Assembly: GCA_021847425.1 (NCBI GenBank)
Contig: JAJZRF010000020.1
Location: 1-44,866 of the forward strand
Origin: Deltaproteobacteria bacterium
Lineage (GTDB): Bacteria; Desulfobacterota; Desulfobulbia; Desulfobulbales; Desulfurivibrionaceae
Direction of reading: 5' to 3'
Length of the DNA: 44,866 nucleotides
Of this stretch, positions 24,758-31,847 are shown piece after piece (within the stretch, counting starts at the first letter, position 1; every line of letters starts with the position of its first letter). The position numbers were made by a program, and so were the translations under genes. The notes beneath the pieces were generated by a model that saw nothing but the letters and a program-made list of their open reading frames with translations, did no database searches and was not told the origin of the DNA.

Positions 24758-24963
24758 AAATCACGCACAAATCTTTTAGTTTCAAGGCATATATTAACCA
24801 TACATGTTTGCGAAAAAATTGACAAGCATGAAAGACTTTTGTACATTGTATTTGTTTCCGACTGTAAAATAAAAGAGAGCGCTACTTCCGACTTTCCTTT
24901 CAGGAAAGTCTTCATTATCGGCCATGCTGGCGGCTAACAACAAAGAGAATTTTCTAGCTTATA
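24758..24963. other. candidate oriT region
   Basis: An AT-rich gap between the divergent accessory gene and the relaxase. It contains a 9-bp perfect inverted repeat GACTTTCCT-ttc-AGGAAAGTC (24890-24910) and the 8-mer TTCCGACT twice (near 24856 and 24886). The position and the hairpin fit an origin of transfer; no known nic sequence could be identified. Confidence 0.5.
24819..24847 (+). promoter_or_regulatory. sigma70-like promoter of the relaxase gene
   Basis: TTGACA (24819-24824) and TACATT (24842-24847) stand 17 nt apart. The oriT-like inverted repeat lies downstream, inside the expected leader, so relaxosome binding could repress the promoter. Confidence 0.55.
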
Positions 24964-27900
24964 ATGGCTCGCGAGTCTGTTTTTCATCTGGCGCATAGAC
25001 ACTTCGAAGATGGGGATACTCTCGGGGGTAGTGGTTATGCAATGTATCTTCTCCGGGAAGGAAAAAAATGGGAGCACAAGCGTGACCATCTTGTCGTTTC
25101 CGAGGGATATTATCCCGCCTGGGCAAAGGGGGATGCTGGTAAATTTTGGCGAGCAGTGGATAAATTCGACAATGGGAGGCGGTGGGAAGAATTTAATTTT
25201 TCCGTGGATCATGCACTAAGTGTCGAAGACAGGATGTCGGTGCTTCGTGAATGGCGCGAAAAGATTATCCCGGAAGGGTGTCCATATACTCTTGCCATCC
25301 ATTCCAAGGGCGATTCCGGGCACGAGAACTGGCATTGCCATATCCAATACTACACAGCCAAAGATGATGGCTTGGAGAGGACACCGGAACAGTGGTTCAA
25401 GCGTGCGGCGGCGCCGTACAGGCATCGTGTTACAAAAGAGATGGTGTATCCCCCGCCAGAAGATGGCGGGGCTCGCAAGCTCAAGGAGTATTTTGGGGCT
25501 CGCGGATTTATTTCTAATGCCCGTGAAAGCTGGGCGAAACATGCCAGCAAGTATATGCAGGAACGAGGTTATGGTATTTTTATCGATCACCGCTCCTATA
25601 AGGAGCGTGGAATCGATATGCAGCCCAAAAAACACCTTGGCAAGGTTGCTACTCAAGCGCGACGTGAAGGGGTCGATACCAAGAATGAACTGGCTGGGTA
25701 TTTGCTCTCCGAAAACAAACGGATTACGTACGACAACGGCAACAGAATCATTGCTGATCCATCTGTTGCTTTCGACTATCTTACCTATCACTCCTCGACC
25801 TTCGAGGATAGAGACCTGTTCAAGCTTTTGCATGCCCAGACGGCGGATGAGGATCAGTACTTTCGAGCCCTTGCCGCAGTCAAAACCTCCCCAGAATTGG
25901 TCAAGATTGGTGATCGTTTTACCACGGTCTCGCTTCTTCAGACCGAGGCAAAGATGGTCTCCTGGAGCCAGGAGCTGGCAGAAAAAAATACTCACCATAT
26001 CGACTACAAAAGGGCTCAGCAGATCGCCGAGGCGCGAGGTTTGTCTGACGATCAGAAGCGTGCATTTGAGCATATCTTGCGGAGCGGTGATTCGGTTGCG
26101 GTGACCGGTTTTGCTGGCGCAGGGAAGAGTTATATGTTGTCTGCCGTCCGGCAAGTGTACGAAGAGCAAGGATATCAGCTCCGTGGAACGGCATTGGCCG
26201 GGCAAGCGGCCGCAGGCCTACAGCACTCTTCCGCAATTGAGTCGCGAACATTGCACTCACTCCTCGGTCAGATCGACAGCGGGAAGATCCGGCTTACTCC
26301 GAACGATGTTGTGGTCCTCGATGAGGCAGCGATGGTCGGCACCAGGCAGTATGCCCGGTTGGTCGGAGAGGCCCGCGAAGCTGGCGCGAAGCTTATTCAA
26401 ATAGGCGACAAGGAACAGCTCCAGAGTATCGAGGCCGGCGGAGGGTTTAAGGCAATCACGAGTCGTATAGGGGTTGTCGAACTCGCCGAGATCCGTCGTC
26501 AAAAAGAAGAGTGGGCGAGGGGGGCTACCCAGAACTTCGGCCAGGCCCGGACGCGCGAGGCCTTGACCGAGTATATTGACCGCGGCAAGGTGCATGCAGG
26601 CGAGAACCGTGAAATCGCGATGCGTTCGATGGTGGCTGCTTGGCATGAAGCGCCGGGCGAAAGTAAGATCATGCTGGCCGCCACCCGGGCAGACACAACT
26701 CGGTTGAACGAGTTGGCCCGGGATGTGATGACCGAACAGCTCGGTCCGGATGTCGAACTGGAGACCGAGACCGGCAAACGGTGCTTCGCGGCCGGTGACT
26801 CGGTGATGTTCACTCGAAACGAGTACGACAAGCTTCGTGTCAAAAACGGCACGCGTGGCACGCTGGAGAGCGTGAGCGAGGCCGGCGACATGACGGTGCG
26901 GCTGGCGGCCGAAGACCGCGAGGTGGTGTTCTCGGTGCAGGATTATGGGCACATTGATCATGCCTACGCGACCACTATCCATAAAGCCCAAGGCGCGACC
27001 GCTGATCATTCTTTTGTCTTTGCTGCGCGGTCCATGGACCGCCACAGCACGTACGTGGCCTTGTCGCGGCATCGCGAAGATGCCCACCTGTACTATGACA
27101 GGGAAGAGATCCAAGGCATTCACGACCTGCAAGGGATCTGTAGTAGGAGTCGAGAGAAGGATCTGGCGCTTGACTTCGCGGAAGCGCGGGGGATCGACAT
27201 TGACGACAATAAGCGACGGCAAGAGCAGATTCGCGAATCACTCGACCAGGCGCGAGCATTCGAGTCGCAGACTCGCACCGAAGAGCAGAGGGAGCTGCGA
27301 CCTATCAGCGAGGCGTTGACGCAGGATCTGACGGCGCAGCAGGAAGGCCGGCTCGCCGAGTGGCGTGAGGAGCGTGTAGAGCAACAGCGTCAGGATATGC
27401 TTGCCCAGCACGAAGATAAGTGGCAGTGGCTTCAGGACGACAAGGAAGTGTCGCGGCGAGCCGCTGAGGATCACTGGCAGCAGCAAGACGGATCGAATCA
27501 ATACATCGAGCAGCAGCGTATGGTGGAAGGGTTGAGGGAGCAGGGCCAGGCAAGCCAAGCCCATATCGACCAGATCGACGCGCGGCTGGCCATGACCTCC
27601 CCGCACAGTCCGGATTATGCATACCTCTTAAGCGAACGACTACCCGCAGAGGCGAGGGCGGAAGAGGCGAGGAATCAATACGGTCAGGGTGAGCGCCGAC
27701 TGGAAGAGATGCAGCGAGAGGCGGACCCCACCGGGTACTACAACGAACGAGTGACGGAGATGCGACACGAAGCTGGGCAGATCGAGGGGGAGGTGGAGAA
27801 GGCGCGAGGGGCGGAGTTTGCCGAGCAGTACAAGGCGACGGAACAGCACTATGCCGACCAAGAAAGGCAGCCGATCGCAAAAGAAGAGCGCGAGCAGCTT

Positions 27901-28296
27901 CCATGGCAACCAACCCAAGAGCAACAACAAGAGAAGCAGTTACGGCTATCCGATCAACTTCCCGAACGGGCAGATCGGACACAGCTTGGCCGTGAACAAT
28001 ACGAGGACCAAGGGCAGACCGCTTGGCAGCAAGAGGAGAAGTCACGTCGGATCTCGGATCAGCTTCCGGAGAGAACCAGTCAGGGCGACCAACGCCGACT
28101 GTCGGAGCAGTTGCCAGAGCGAGAAGACCAGACTTTGCAGCCCGGTCGCGAGCAGGAACAGGAGGGGCAAAGCCGGATCTCCGACCAGCTCCCCGAGCGG
28201 GTGGATCAGTTACCTCCGCAGCCGGGCAGTGAGCAACGGGAAGCTCAGGAAAAGCAGCAAGAGGCAACACGGCCGGGATCGAGCCCCACCCGTTAA
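24964..28296 (+). CDS. MOBQ relaxase fused to a RecD-like helicase (TraA-type)
   Basis: 1110 residues. The N-terminal MobA/MobL nuclease has the metal-binding triad H120-x3-H124-x-H126 (HENWHCH) and an N-terminal Tyr-containing segment (GSGYAMYL). A RecD/TraI-type helicase follows: Walker A GFAGAGKS (about 382-389), DEAAMVG, GDKEQLQSIEAGG, then the C-terminal YATTIHKAQGATAD and VALSRHREDAHLY. The last 300 residues are charged coiled coil ending in four degenerate copies of R-x-SDQLPER. The layout is that of Ti-plasmid TraA. It nicks oriT and unwinds the transferred strand. Confidence 0.9.
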   Translation: MARESVFHLAHRHFEDGDTLGGSGYAMYLLREGKKWEHKRDHLVVSEGYYPAWAKGDAGKFWRAVDKFDNGRRWEEFNFSVDHALSVEDRMSVLREWREKIIPEGCPYTLAIHSKGDSGHENWHCHIQYYTAKDDGLERTPEQWFKRAAAPYRHRVTKEMVYPPPEDGGARKLKEYFGARGFISNARESWAKHASKYMQERGYGIFIDHRSYKERGIDMQPKKHLGKVATQARREGVDTKNELAGYLLSENKRITYDNGNRIIADPSVAFDYLTYHSSTFEDRDLFKLLHAQTADEDQYFRALAAVKTSPELVKIGDRFTTVSLLQTEAKMVSWSQELAEKNTHHIDYKRAQQIAEARGLSDDQKRAFEHILRSGDSVAVTGFAGAGKSYMLSAVRQVYEEQGYQLRGTALAGQAAAGLQHSSAIESRTLHSLLGQIDSGKIRLTPNDVVVLDEAAMVGTRQYARLVGEAREAGAKLIQIGDKEQLQSIEAGGGFKAITSRIGVVELAEIRRQKEEWARGATQNFGQARTREALTEYIDRGKVHAGENREIAMRSMVAAWHEAPGESKIMLAATRADTTRLNELARDVMTEQLGPDVELETETGKRCFAAGDSVMFTRNEYDKLRVKNGTRGTLESVSEAGDMTVRLAAEDREVVFSVQDYGHIDHAYATTIHKAQGATADHSFVFAARSMDRHSTYVALSRHREDAHLYYDREEIQGIHDLQGICSRSREKDLALDFAEARGIDIDDNKRRQEQIRESLDQARAFESQTRTEEQRELRPISEALTQDLTAQQEGRLAEWREERVEQQRQDMLAQHEDKWQWLQDDKEVSRRAAEDHWQQQDGSNQYIEQQRMVEGLREQGQASQAHIDQIDARLAMTSPHSPDYAYLLSERLPAEARAEEARNQYGQGERRLEEMQREADPTGYYNERVTEMRHEAGQIEGEVEKARGAEFAEQYKATEQHYADQERQPIAKEEREQLPWQPTQEQQQEKQLRLSDQLPERADRTQLGREQYEDQGQTAWQQEEKSRRISDQLPERTSQGDQRRLSEQLPEREDQTLQPGREQEQEGQSRISDQLPERVDQLPPQPGSEQREAQEKQQEATRPGSSPTR

Positions 28297-28301
28297 CTGC
28301 G

Positions 28302-28325
28302 ACGCATCTTTGATGCGTAGTTTTG
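28302..28325 (+). terminator. possible terminator after the relaxase
   Basis: ACGCATC-ttt-GATGCGT forms a 7-bp stem a few bases past the relaxase stop, followed by AGTTTTGATT. The right arm is also the start of the first iteron-like repeat, so it may have a double role. Confidence 0.5.
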
Positions 28326-28676
28326 ATTAAAAATTACCGATTCCCTCTACAGCCACAATGGTTTAGCTGAGAAGCGTAGTTTTGGCTAAAAAGGGCACTT
28401 TTTGCAACCACAAGGCATTTGCTGCATGCGCACTTCTGGTTAAATCGGCTCTGGAAGACCTGGCCAGGGTGATTCTTGTGTTGGAGAGGAGTCACTGTAG
28501 AGAGAGGGGTTTGGGTGCACACTTTTGATTAAGAAATGTGCTTTAACCTTACAACCACAGAGATTTCGCGACATGCGAAAAATTAACGGCCCTCATGGCA
28601 ACTCGCCCTTTATTCTCATTGGCCTAGGGTAACCTCTTGAGTGAACAGGATGAGGTTATGCGTAGTTTTGGTTAAA
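28312..28676 (+). repeat. iteron-like repeat field (GCGTAGTTTTGRTTAAA)
   Basis: Degenerate copies of GCGTAGTTTTG(A/G)TTAAA in one orientation: 28312-28331 (exact), 28371-28390, 28425-28444 (weaker), near 28513-28532 (weaker), 28657-28676; a further exact 20-bp copy is at 29652-29671. Several copies have a small dyad beside them, for example TAACCTC/GAGGTTA before the copy at 28657, and AGCCA/TGGCT and AACCA/TGGTT bracketing the second and third. No gene lies here. It is a candidate origin of replication or protein-binding array. Confidence 0.6.
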
Positions 28677-28708
28677 TTTGAGGCCGTTGCATTATGTCTC
28701 CTCCCTGC

Positions 28709-29377
28709 TGTCCGTGAATAATAAAGTTGGAAAATCACGATCCTTCAATTGAGGCCCAGTTCCGCCATAATCGTCATTCTGGGAAAATGCCCAGAAAAGT
28801 TAAAGATGGAAAATTCTTCCTCCTCCGGAGAGGCCGGTTGGAAAAATAAAGTTGGGAAGTGGCCGAGAAAATGTCCGAATGCCTCTGGTACCCATAACAG
28901 CCATCTTAGCGGTCCAAAAGTGGCTCCAAAAAGGCTTGTCGATTTCCGAGGGGACGGCCGGTATAAAAATGGGTCACCGCAAGCTGCCACCCTTGGGCAG
29001 CACAGATACGCTCCGCCAATTTATGGGGATCATAGTTTGGGAAAGAATAACCAAAAGCAGTCTTGGCGTGATAGAATATATTTTGCCCGTCAAAAAATAA
29101 CCCCGCCAGAGGCCTTACGGCTGGTCCAGCGGGGAGCAAATACACAAAATCATATTTAATATCATAAGACAATTTGCGTTCATTGTCAACAAATTCAAAA
29201 ACACAAATCCAAAAACACAAATTCAAAAAAAGTGTAGAGAGCAATTAAACTGTCCGGAGTTGTAGCACATGATCTCATTGTTCGTCCGCCATTTCCCAAC
29301 TTTATTTACTATTTTCCAACTATATCTTTCATTTCCCGACTTTATTATCCGTTTTCCAACTTTATTATTCACGGACA
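28709..29377. mobile_element. 669-bp Tn7-like mini-element
   Basis: It has perfect 26-bp terminal inverted repeats starting TGTCCGTGAATAATAAAG (28709-28734; 29352-29377) and a 5-bp target duplication CCTGC (28704-28708; 29378-29382). The right end has four tandem 20-bp sites (29291-29370, each around TTTCCCAACTTTATT). The left end has three dispersed copies (28716, 28794, 28841). Three dispersed left sites plus four packed right sites, AATAAAG-containing boxes, TGT/ACA tips and a 5-bp duplication are the Tn7 family pattern. It has no transposase. Inside is a damaged NYN gene. Confidence 0.88.
28861..29145 (-). pseudogene. truncated, frameshifted NYN-domain nuclease
   Basis: The frame from about 29145 reads LFFDGQNIFYHAKTAFGYSF then PNYDPHKLAERICAAQGWQL and AVTHFYTGRP, the LabA/NYN (PIN-like RNase) start with the DGQN acidic site. 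After FYTGRP one extra base in a GGGG run (28950-28953) shifts the frame; corrected, it continues SEIDKPFWSHFWTAKMAVMG then TRGIRTFSRPL. Homology stops at the left transposon site (28860), so the C-terminal half is absent. No ATG with a ribosome site is seen; a hairpin with a T-run overlaps the start region. Confidence 0.7.
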
Positions 29378-29581
29378 CCTGCTTAACGCTTTTAAGGTGT
29401 TATTTAGGCGCAGCCGGGTTTTCCTGGTATCTTCGACTGCCTCTTTCACTCGCACCGAAACAAGCGCCAACAGATCGAATTCATCTATGCGCTGCTCGTC
29501 GATCAGCCCAATTTTGTGCAAGCCACGAGCGGTCTCGTGCATTTCCTCAAGAATTCTACTTTTCCGTTTCGCCGTTGCCAT
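29369..29581 (-). CDS. small protein whose end is altered by the mini-element
   Basis: 70 residues (MATAKRKSRILEEMHETARG, LHKIGLIDEQRIDEFDLLAL...), a charged helical protein whose N-terminus resembles that of HigA-like antitoxins but lacks an HTH. Start follows GGAGGTGTGTG. The mini-element is inserted at the last codons: now it ends SRCP-stop; removing the element and one target copy gives SREET-stop in the same frame. The protein is therefore probably still functional. No toxin gene stands next to it. Confidence 0.55.
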   Translation of the reverse strand: MATAKRKSRILEEMHETARGLHKIGLIDEQRIDEFDLLALVSVRVKEAVEDTRKTRLRLNNTLKALSRCP

Positions 29582-29651
29582 CACACACCTCCATAATTTC
29601 CCCTGTAGTCAGGGCAGCCGACAATTGAGGCTCACTAATAAGAGAAACAGA

Positions 29652-29671
29652 GATGCGTAGTTTTGATTAAA
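29652..29671 (+). repeat. exact outlying copy of the iteron-like repeat
   Basis: GATGCGTAGTTTTGATTAAA is identical over 20 bp to 28312-28331. Before the mini-element inserted it lay about 670 bp nearer to the main repeat field. Confidence 0.7.
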
Positions 29672-29703
29672 TCTGAGGAAATATGAAATCCCACTTCAAA
29701 AGC

Positions 29704-29728
29704 AAAAAGGCCGGCAGGGCGAACCGGC
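29704..29728 (-). terminator. terminator after higA-like gene
   Basis: On the minus strand GCCGG and CCGGC pair across a 9-nt loop and are followed by CTTTTTGCTTTT. It lies about 20 nt past the antitoxin stop codon. Confidence 0.65.
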
Positions 29729-29746
29729 ACAGGCCGAGCCAGAACG

Positions 29747-30079
29747 CTATTTGTGGAGAGTTGGGGCATGCTCCGTCGGTGCAATATATTGGCGAACCGT
29801 GATCTCTCCTTCTCGCTTGCGGGTTTGGGCGATGTCAAAACTGTTCTGCATGCGCATTAGCGTATCCATTGGCACTCCGAAAGCCTTCTCAATACGCAAA
29901 GCCATCTCGGGCGAAAGCCGGGCACGCTCGTTAAGCAGCGCTGACAAAGCCGCCCGCGTTACGCCCAAAACATGAGCTGCGCCTGTTACCGTTAGGCCAA
30001 GAGGGTCAACAATCTCGTTTTTCACAAACCCACCGGGGTGAGCGGGAGTCTTCATTCTGATGCCTTGCGTGGTGCCCAT
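29747..30079 (-). CDS. higA: HigA-family antitoxin (XRE)
   Basis: 110 residues. PAHPGGFVKNEIVDPLGLTV, GAAHVLGVTRAALSALLNER and ARLSPEMALRIEKAFGVPMD are the classic HigA/VapI pattern, with the HTH at residues about 30-75; MRMQNSFDIAQTRKREGEI completes the domain. The ATG at 30079 is chosen because TAAGGAG lies 6 nt upstream. The tail after VRQYIAPTEH is extra. It follows the toxin by 10 bp. Confidence 0.9.
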   Translation of the reverse strand: MGTTQGIRMKTPAHPGGFVKNEIVDPLGLTVTGAAHVLGVTRAALSALLNERARLSPEMALRIEKAFGVPMDTLMRMQNSFDIAQTRKREGEITVRQYIAPTEHAPTLHK

Positions 30080-30089
30080 GGCCATCTCC

Positions 30090-30380
30090 TTAGTGGTAGT
30101 CTTCATAGTCCAGGTCGATGATTTCGATCATTGCCTGGTCGATCCGAAACGTGAGTCGCCAGTTTTTTGTGACGGACAGGCTCCAGGTGCTTTTTCGGTC
30201 ACCCGCTAACTGGTGCGCTCGCCAACTTGGGATTGTCCGAAGTTCGTTCTCTTGCTCCATGTCTTGAAGAAAAGAGATAATGCGCCGGAGTTTCGGCGCT
30301 ATGGCGGGCTGAATGCCACTCGGGTCATCATCCTCGATGAAGCGGAGCAAACCCTTGTGCAGAACGTTTCTAATTTTCAT
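30090..30380 (-). CDS. higB: HigB-family toxin (RelE fold)
   Basis: 96 residues: MKIRNVLHKGLLRFIEDDDP at the start, LRRIISFLQDMEQENELRTI, and the strongly conserved WSLSVTKNWRLTFRIDQAMI then LDYEDYH. By family it cleaves mRNA on the ribosome. Its ATG lies only 5 nt after the -10 box, so the mRNA is probably leaderless. With higA it forms the right-end stability module of the element. Confidence 0.9.
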   Translation of the reverse strand: MKIRNVLHKGLLRFIEDDDPSGIQPAIAPKLRRIISFLQDMEQENELRTIPSWRAHQLAGDRKSTWSLSVTKNWRLTFRIDQAMIEIIDLDYEDYH

Positions 30381-30385
30381 GAGCT

Positions 30386-30426
30386 ATAATAACACGCACC
30401 TTCGTACTGTGTCAAGTGACACAGTA
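30386..30426 (-). promoter_or_regulatory. higBA promoter with overlapping operator
   Basis: On the minus strand TTGACA (30410-30415) and TATTAT (30386-30391) are 18 nt apart. The perfect palindrome TACTGTGTC-aagt-GACACAGTA (30405-30426) covers the -35 box, as expected for autorepression. The start of transcription would fall at or next to the higB ATG. Confidence 0.65.
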
Positions 30427-30440
30427 CAGACAATCTTTCT

Positions 30441-31436
30441 TCACCCCAGCTTTGCCGCCAGGTCTTCCGCCCGCAGGTGGGTGTACCGCTTCAACATTTT
30501 GAGATCCTTGTGACCGGTGATGCTGGCCACTTCCATTATCCCCAGGGTGCCGAGTTCAAAAAGCCGACTGGTTGCTTCATGGCGCAGATCGTGGAAATTG
30601 AGGCCTTCAATTCCGGCTCGCTGGCAGATACGATCAAAGGCCTGGGAGATTCCATCGGCTCGCCGTAAGGCCCACACTCCTCCGTCGATTCGCCGGGGCA
30701 ATCCGTCTAAGAGTTTTAACGCTCGCGGTGAAAGAGGAACAGTGCGAGGTGTGTTGGTTTTGGTTTTTGGGATGTGCCAAGTACGCCGGGCGAGGTTGAT
30801 GTGCTCCCACTGCATAGCTGCAATTTCGCCACGACGGGCAGCCGTTTCCAGGGCGATTATGATGATGTTTCCAATATCATTGCTTTTGGATATCTTGGCT
30901 GTATCGAGTAACCGCATTTCCTCATCATCAATAAGACGGCGATCTCGTCCGGGGGGAAGAGGTGGTTTCTGTACCTGACTGGTAACGATGCCATGAGCGA
31001 GGGGTATGCCCCAGTCAATAACACAATGCTTGAGAACACGACCGAGCAGTCCGAGGTCATGCTTAACGGATTGCGGCGCTGCCCCGGTTTGCAACTGGCG
31101 GTCCCGGTATGCGGCAACGTGAGAGGAGTCCAGGGCAGTCAGGGACAACCCACCAAGGACCTCACTCAGCCGTCGTGCTCGTGAAATTTCACACCGGCCA
31201 CCTTGGGCCAGGCGGGGAAAGACTTCTTTCTGATATCGCTCCAGGGCTGCGCGAACTGTGGTCCGTTGCGCCGTGGTAGAAGGGATAAAGGCCCCCCGGT
31301 CCATGTCAGCCTCAACCTGTCTGGCCCAGACCTTGGCGTCTGCCATGTTGTTGAACGTTTTGGTGATCGTCTTGTGACCGAGTTTGCGAACCTTTGCACG
31401 GATTTGATAAGGTCCTCTTTTCTCAAAAGTTGCCAT
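30441..31436 (-). CDS. tyrosine-type site-specific integrase
   Basis: 331 residues. An N-terminal arm-binding part (YQIRAKVRKLGHKTITKTFN, KVWARQVEADMDRG) is followed by a SAM-like core-binding domain and the catalytic domain with R201, K224, H282-x-x-R285, H309 and Y318 (ETAARRGE, HIPKTKT, FHDLRHEA, ITGHKDL, KRYTHL). All catalytic residues are present. It is transcribed away from attR, which lies about 100 bp upstream. It should integrate and excise the element at tRNA-Arg(CCG). Confidence 0.94.
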   Translation of the reverse strand: MATFEKRGPYQIRAKVRKLGHKTITKTFNNMADAKVWARQVEADMDRGAFIPSTTAQRTTVRAALERYQKEVFPRLAQGGRCEISRARRLSEVLGGLSLTALDSSHVAAYRDRQLQTGAAPQSVKHDLGLLGRVLKHCVIDWGIPLAHGIVTSQVQKPPLPPGRDRRLIDDEEMRLLDTAKISKSNDIGNIIIIALETAARRGEIAAMQWEHINLARRTWHIPKTKTNTPRTVPLSPRALKLLDGLPRRIDGGVWALRRADGISQAFDRICQRAGIEGLNFHDLRHEATSRLFELGTLGIMEVASITGHKDLKMLKRYTHLRAEDLAAKLG

Positions 31437-31456
31437 GACGGGTGAGTCTCCTTTTT

Positions 31457-31472
31457 TGGGACTAATGTCCCA
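31457..31472. promoter_or_regulatory. palindrome next to attR
   Basis: TGGGAC-taat-GTCCCA, a perfect 6-bp dyad before the integrase gene. It contains the heptamer TGTCCCA found three times near attL, so it may be an arm site or the int operator. Confidence 0.45.
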
Positions 31473-31540
31473 TGAGCGTCACCAATAATTAACCGTTATT
31501 TTTTTTAAGTCAATAAAACAAGTAGTTGAAAAATATTTAA

Positions 31541-31591
31541 TTGGCCTCCGAAGCCAAAGGTCGTGGGTTCGATCCCCGCTCCGCCCACCAA
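31541..31591 (+). repeat. attR (duplicated tRNA 3' half)
   Basis: The right copy of the 51-bp repeat. It begins inside the anticodon stem, so no second functional tRNA exists here. Confidence 0.93.
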
Positions 31592-31623
31592 TAGATAGTC
31601 CGGTAAGGTCAAGTCTTATCCGT

Positions 31624-31657
31624 AAAGCCCGCTCTCTGCAAGGGAAGCGGGCTTTTT
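31624..31657 (+). terminator. displaced tRNA-Arg terminator
   Basis: AAAGCCCGCT / AGCGGGCTTT with a 12-nt loop and a run of T's, located 33 bp after attR. In the empty chromosome it would lie just after tRNA-Arg. The rest of 31658-31847 shows no feature. Confidence 0.75.
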
Positions 31658-31847
31658 GCGTCTAAGGTTGTCCGAGAAAAATCATTGCAATGCGGGTAAG
31701 AAAAGGGGGATTTGCGGCAGATCAGTTTTGCAGGGAAATAGGGACGAAACTGATTGTTGCGTCCGATGGGGATCGCACCGTTCCGGGGCAGGGCCTTCTG
31801 TCTTGGGAACGCCTGCCTTGGAATACCCGGCTGTCCGTTGCAGGCCC

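Larger units (their letters stand above)
15983..31591. mobile_element. integrative mobilizable element in tRNA-Arg(CCG)
   Basis: It is bounded by 51-bp perfect direct repeats copied from the tRNA 3' half (15983-16033 and 31541-31591). A tyrosine integrase lies at the right edge. Contents are two toxin-antitoxin pairs, three overlapping HTH genes including a Rep-like one, envelope and lipoprotein genes, a VirD4/TraG-like coupling ATPase, two small genes divergent from a MOBQ relaxase-helicase, and iteron-like repeats. No VirB4, VirB6 or pilin gene was recognised, so self-transfer is unlikely and mobilization by a resident type IV system is the likelier mode. About 15.6 kb. Confidence 0.9.

Noticed and set aside
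26257-27222. 321-codon minus-strand frame inside the relaxase
   Set aside because: It is a shadow of the relaxase-helicase gene, which has clear motifs on the other strand.
28297-28700. CRISPR array
   Set aside because: The repeats are degenerate, unevenly spaced (about 50-140 bp) and have no constant-length spacers or cas genes.
28749-29159. 136-codon plus-strand frame inside the mini-element
   Set aside because: It is antisense to the NYN remnant and covers the left transposon sites; no ribosome site or protein-like pattern.
31541-31591. Second tRNA-Arg gene
   Set aside because: Only the anticodon arm, T arm and 3' acceptor strand are present; the D arm and 5' acceptor strand are missing.
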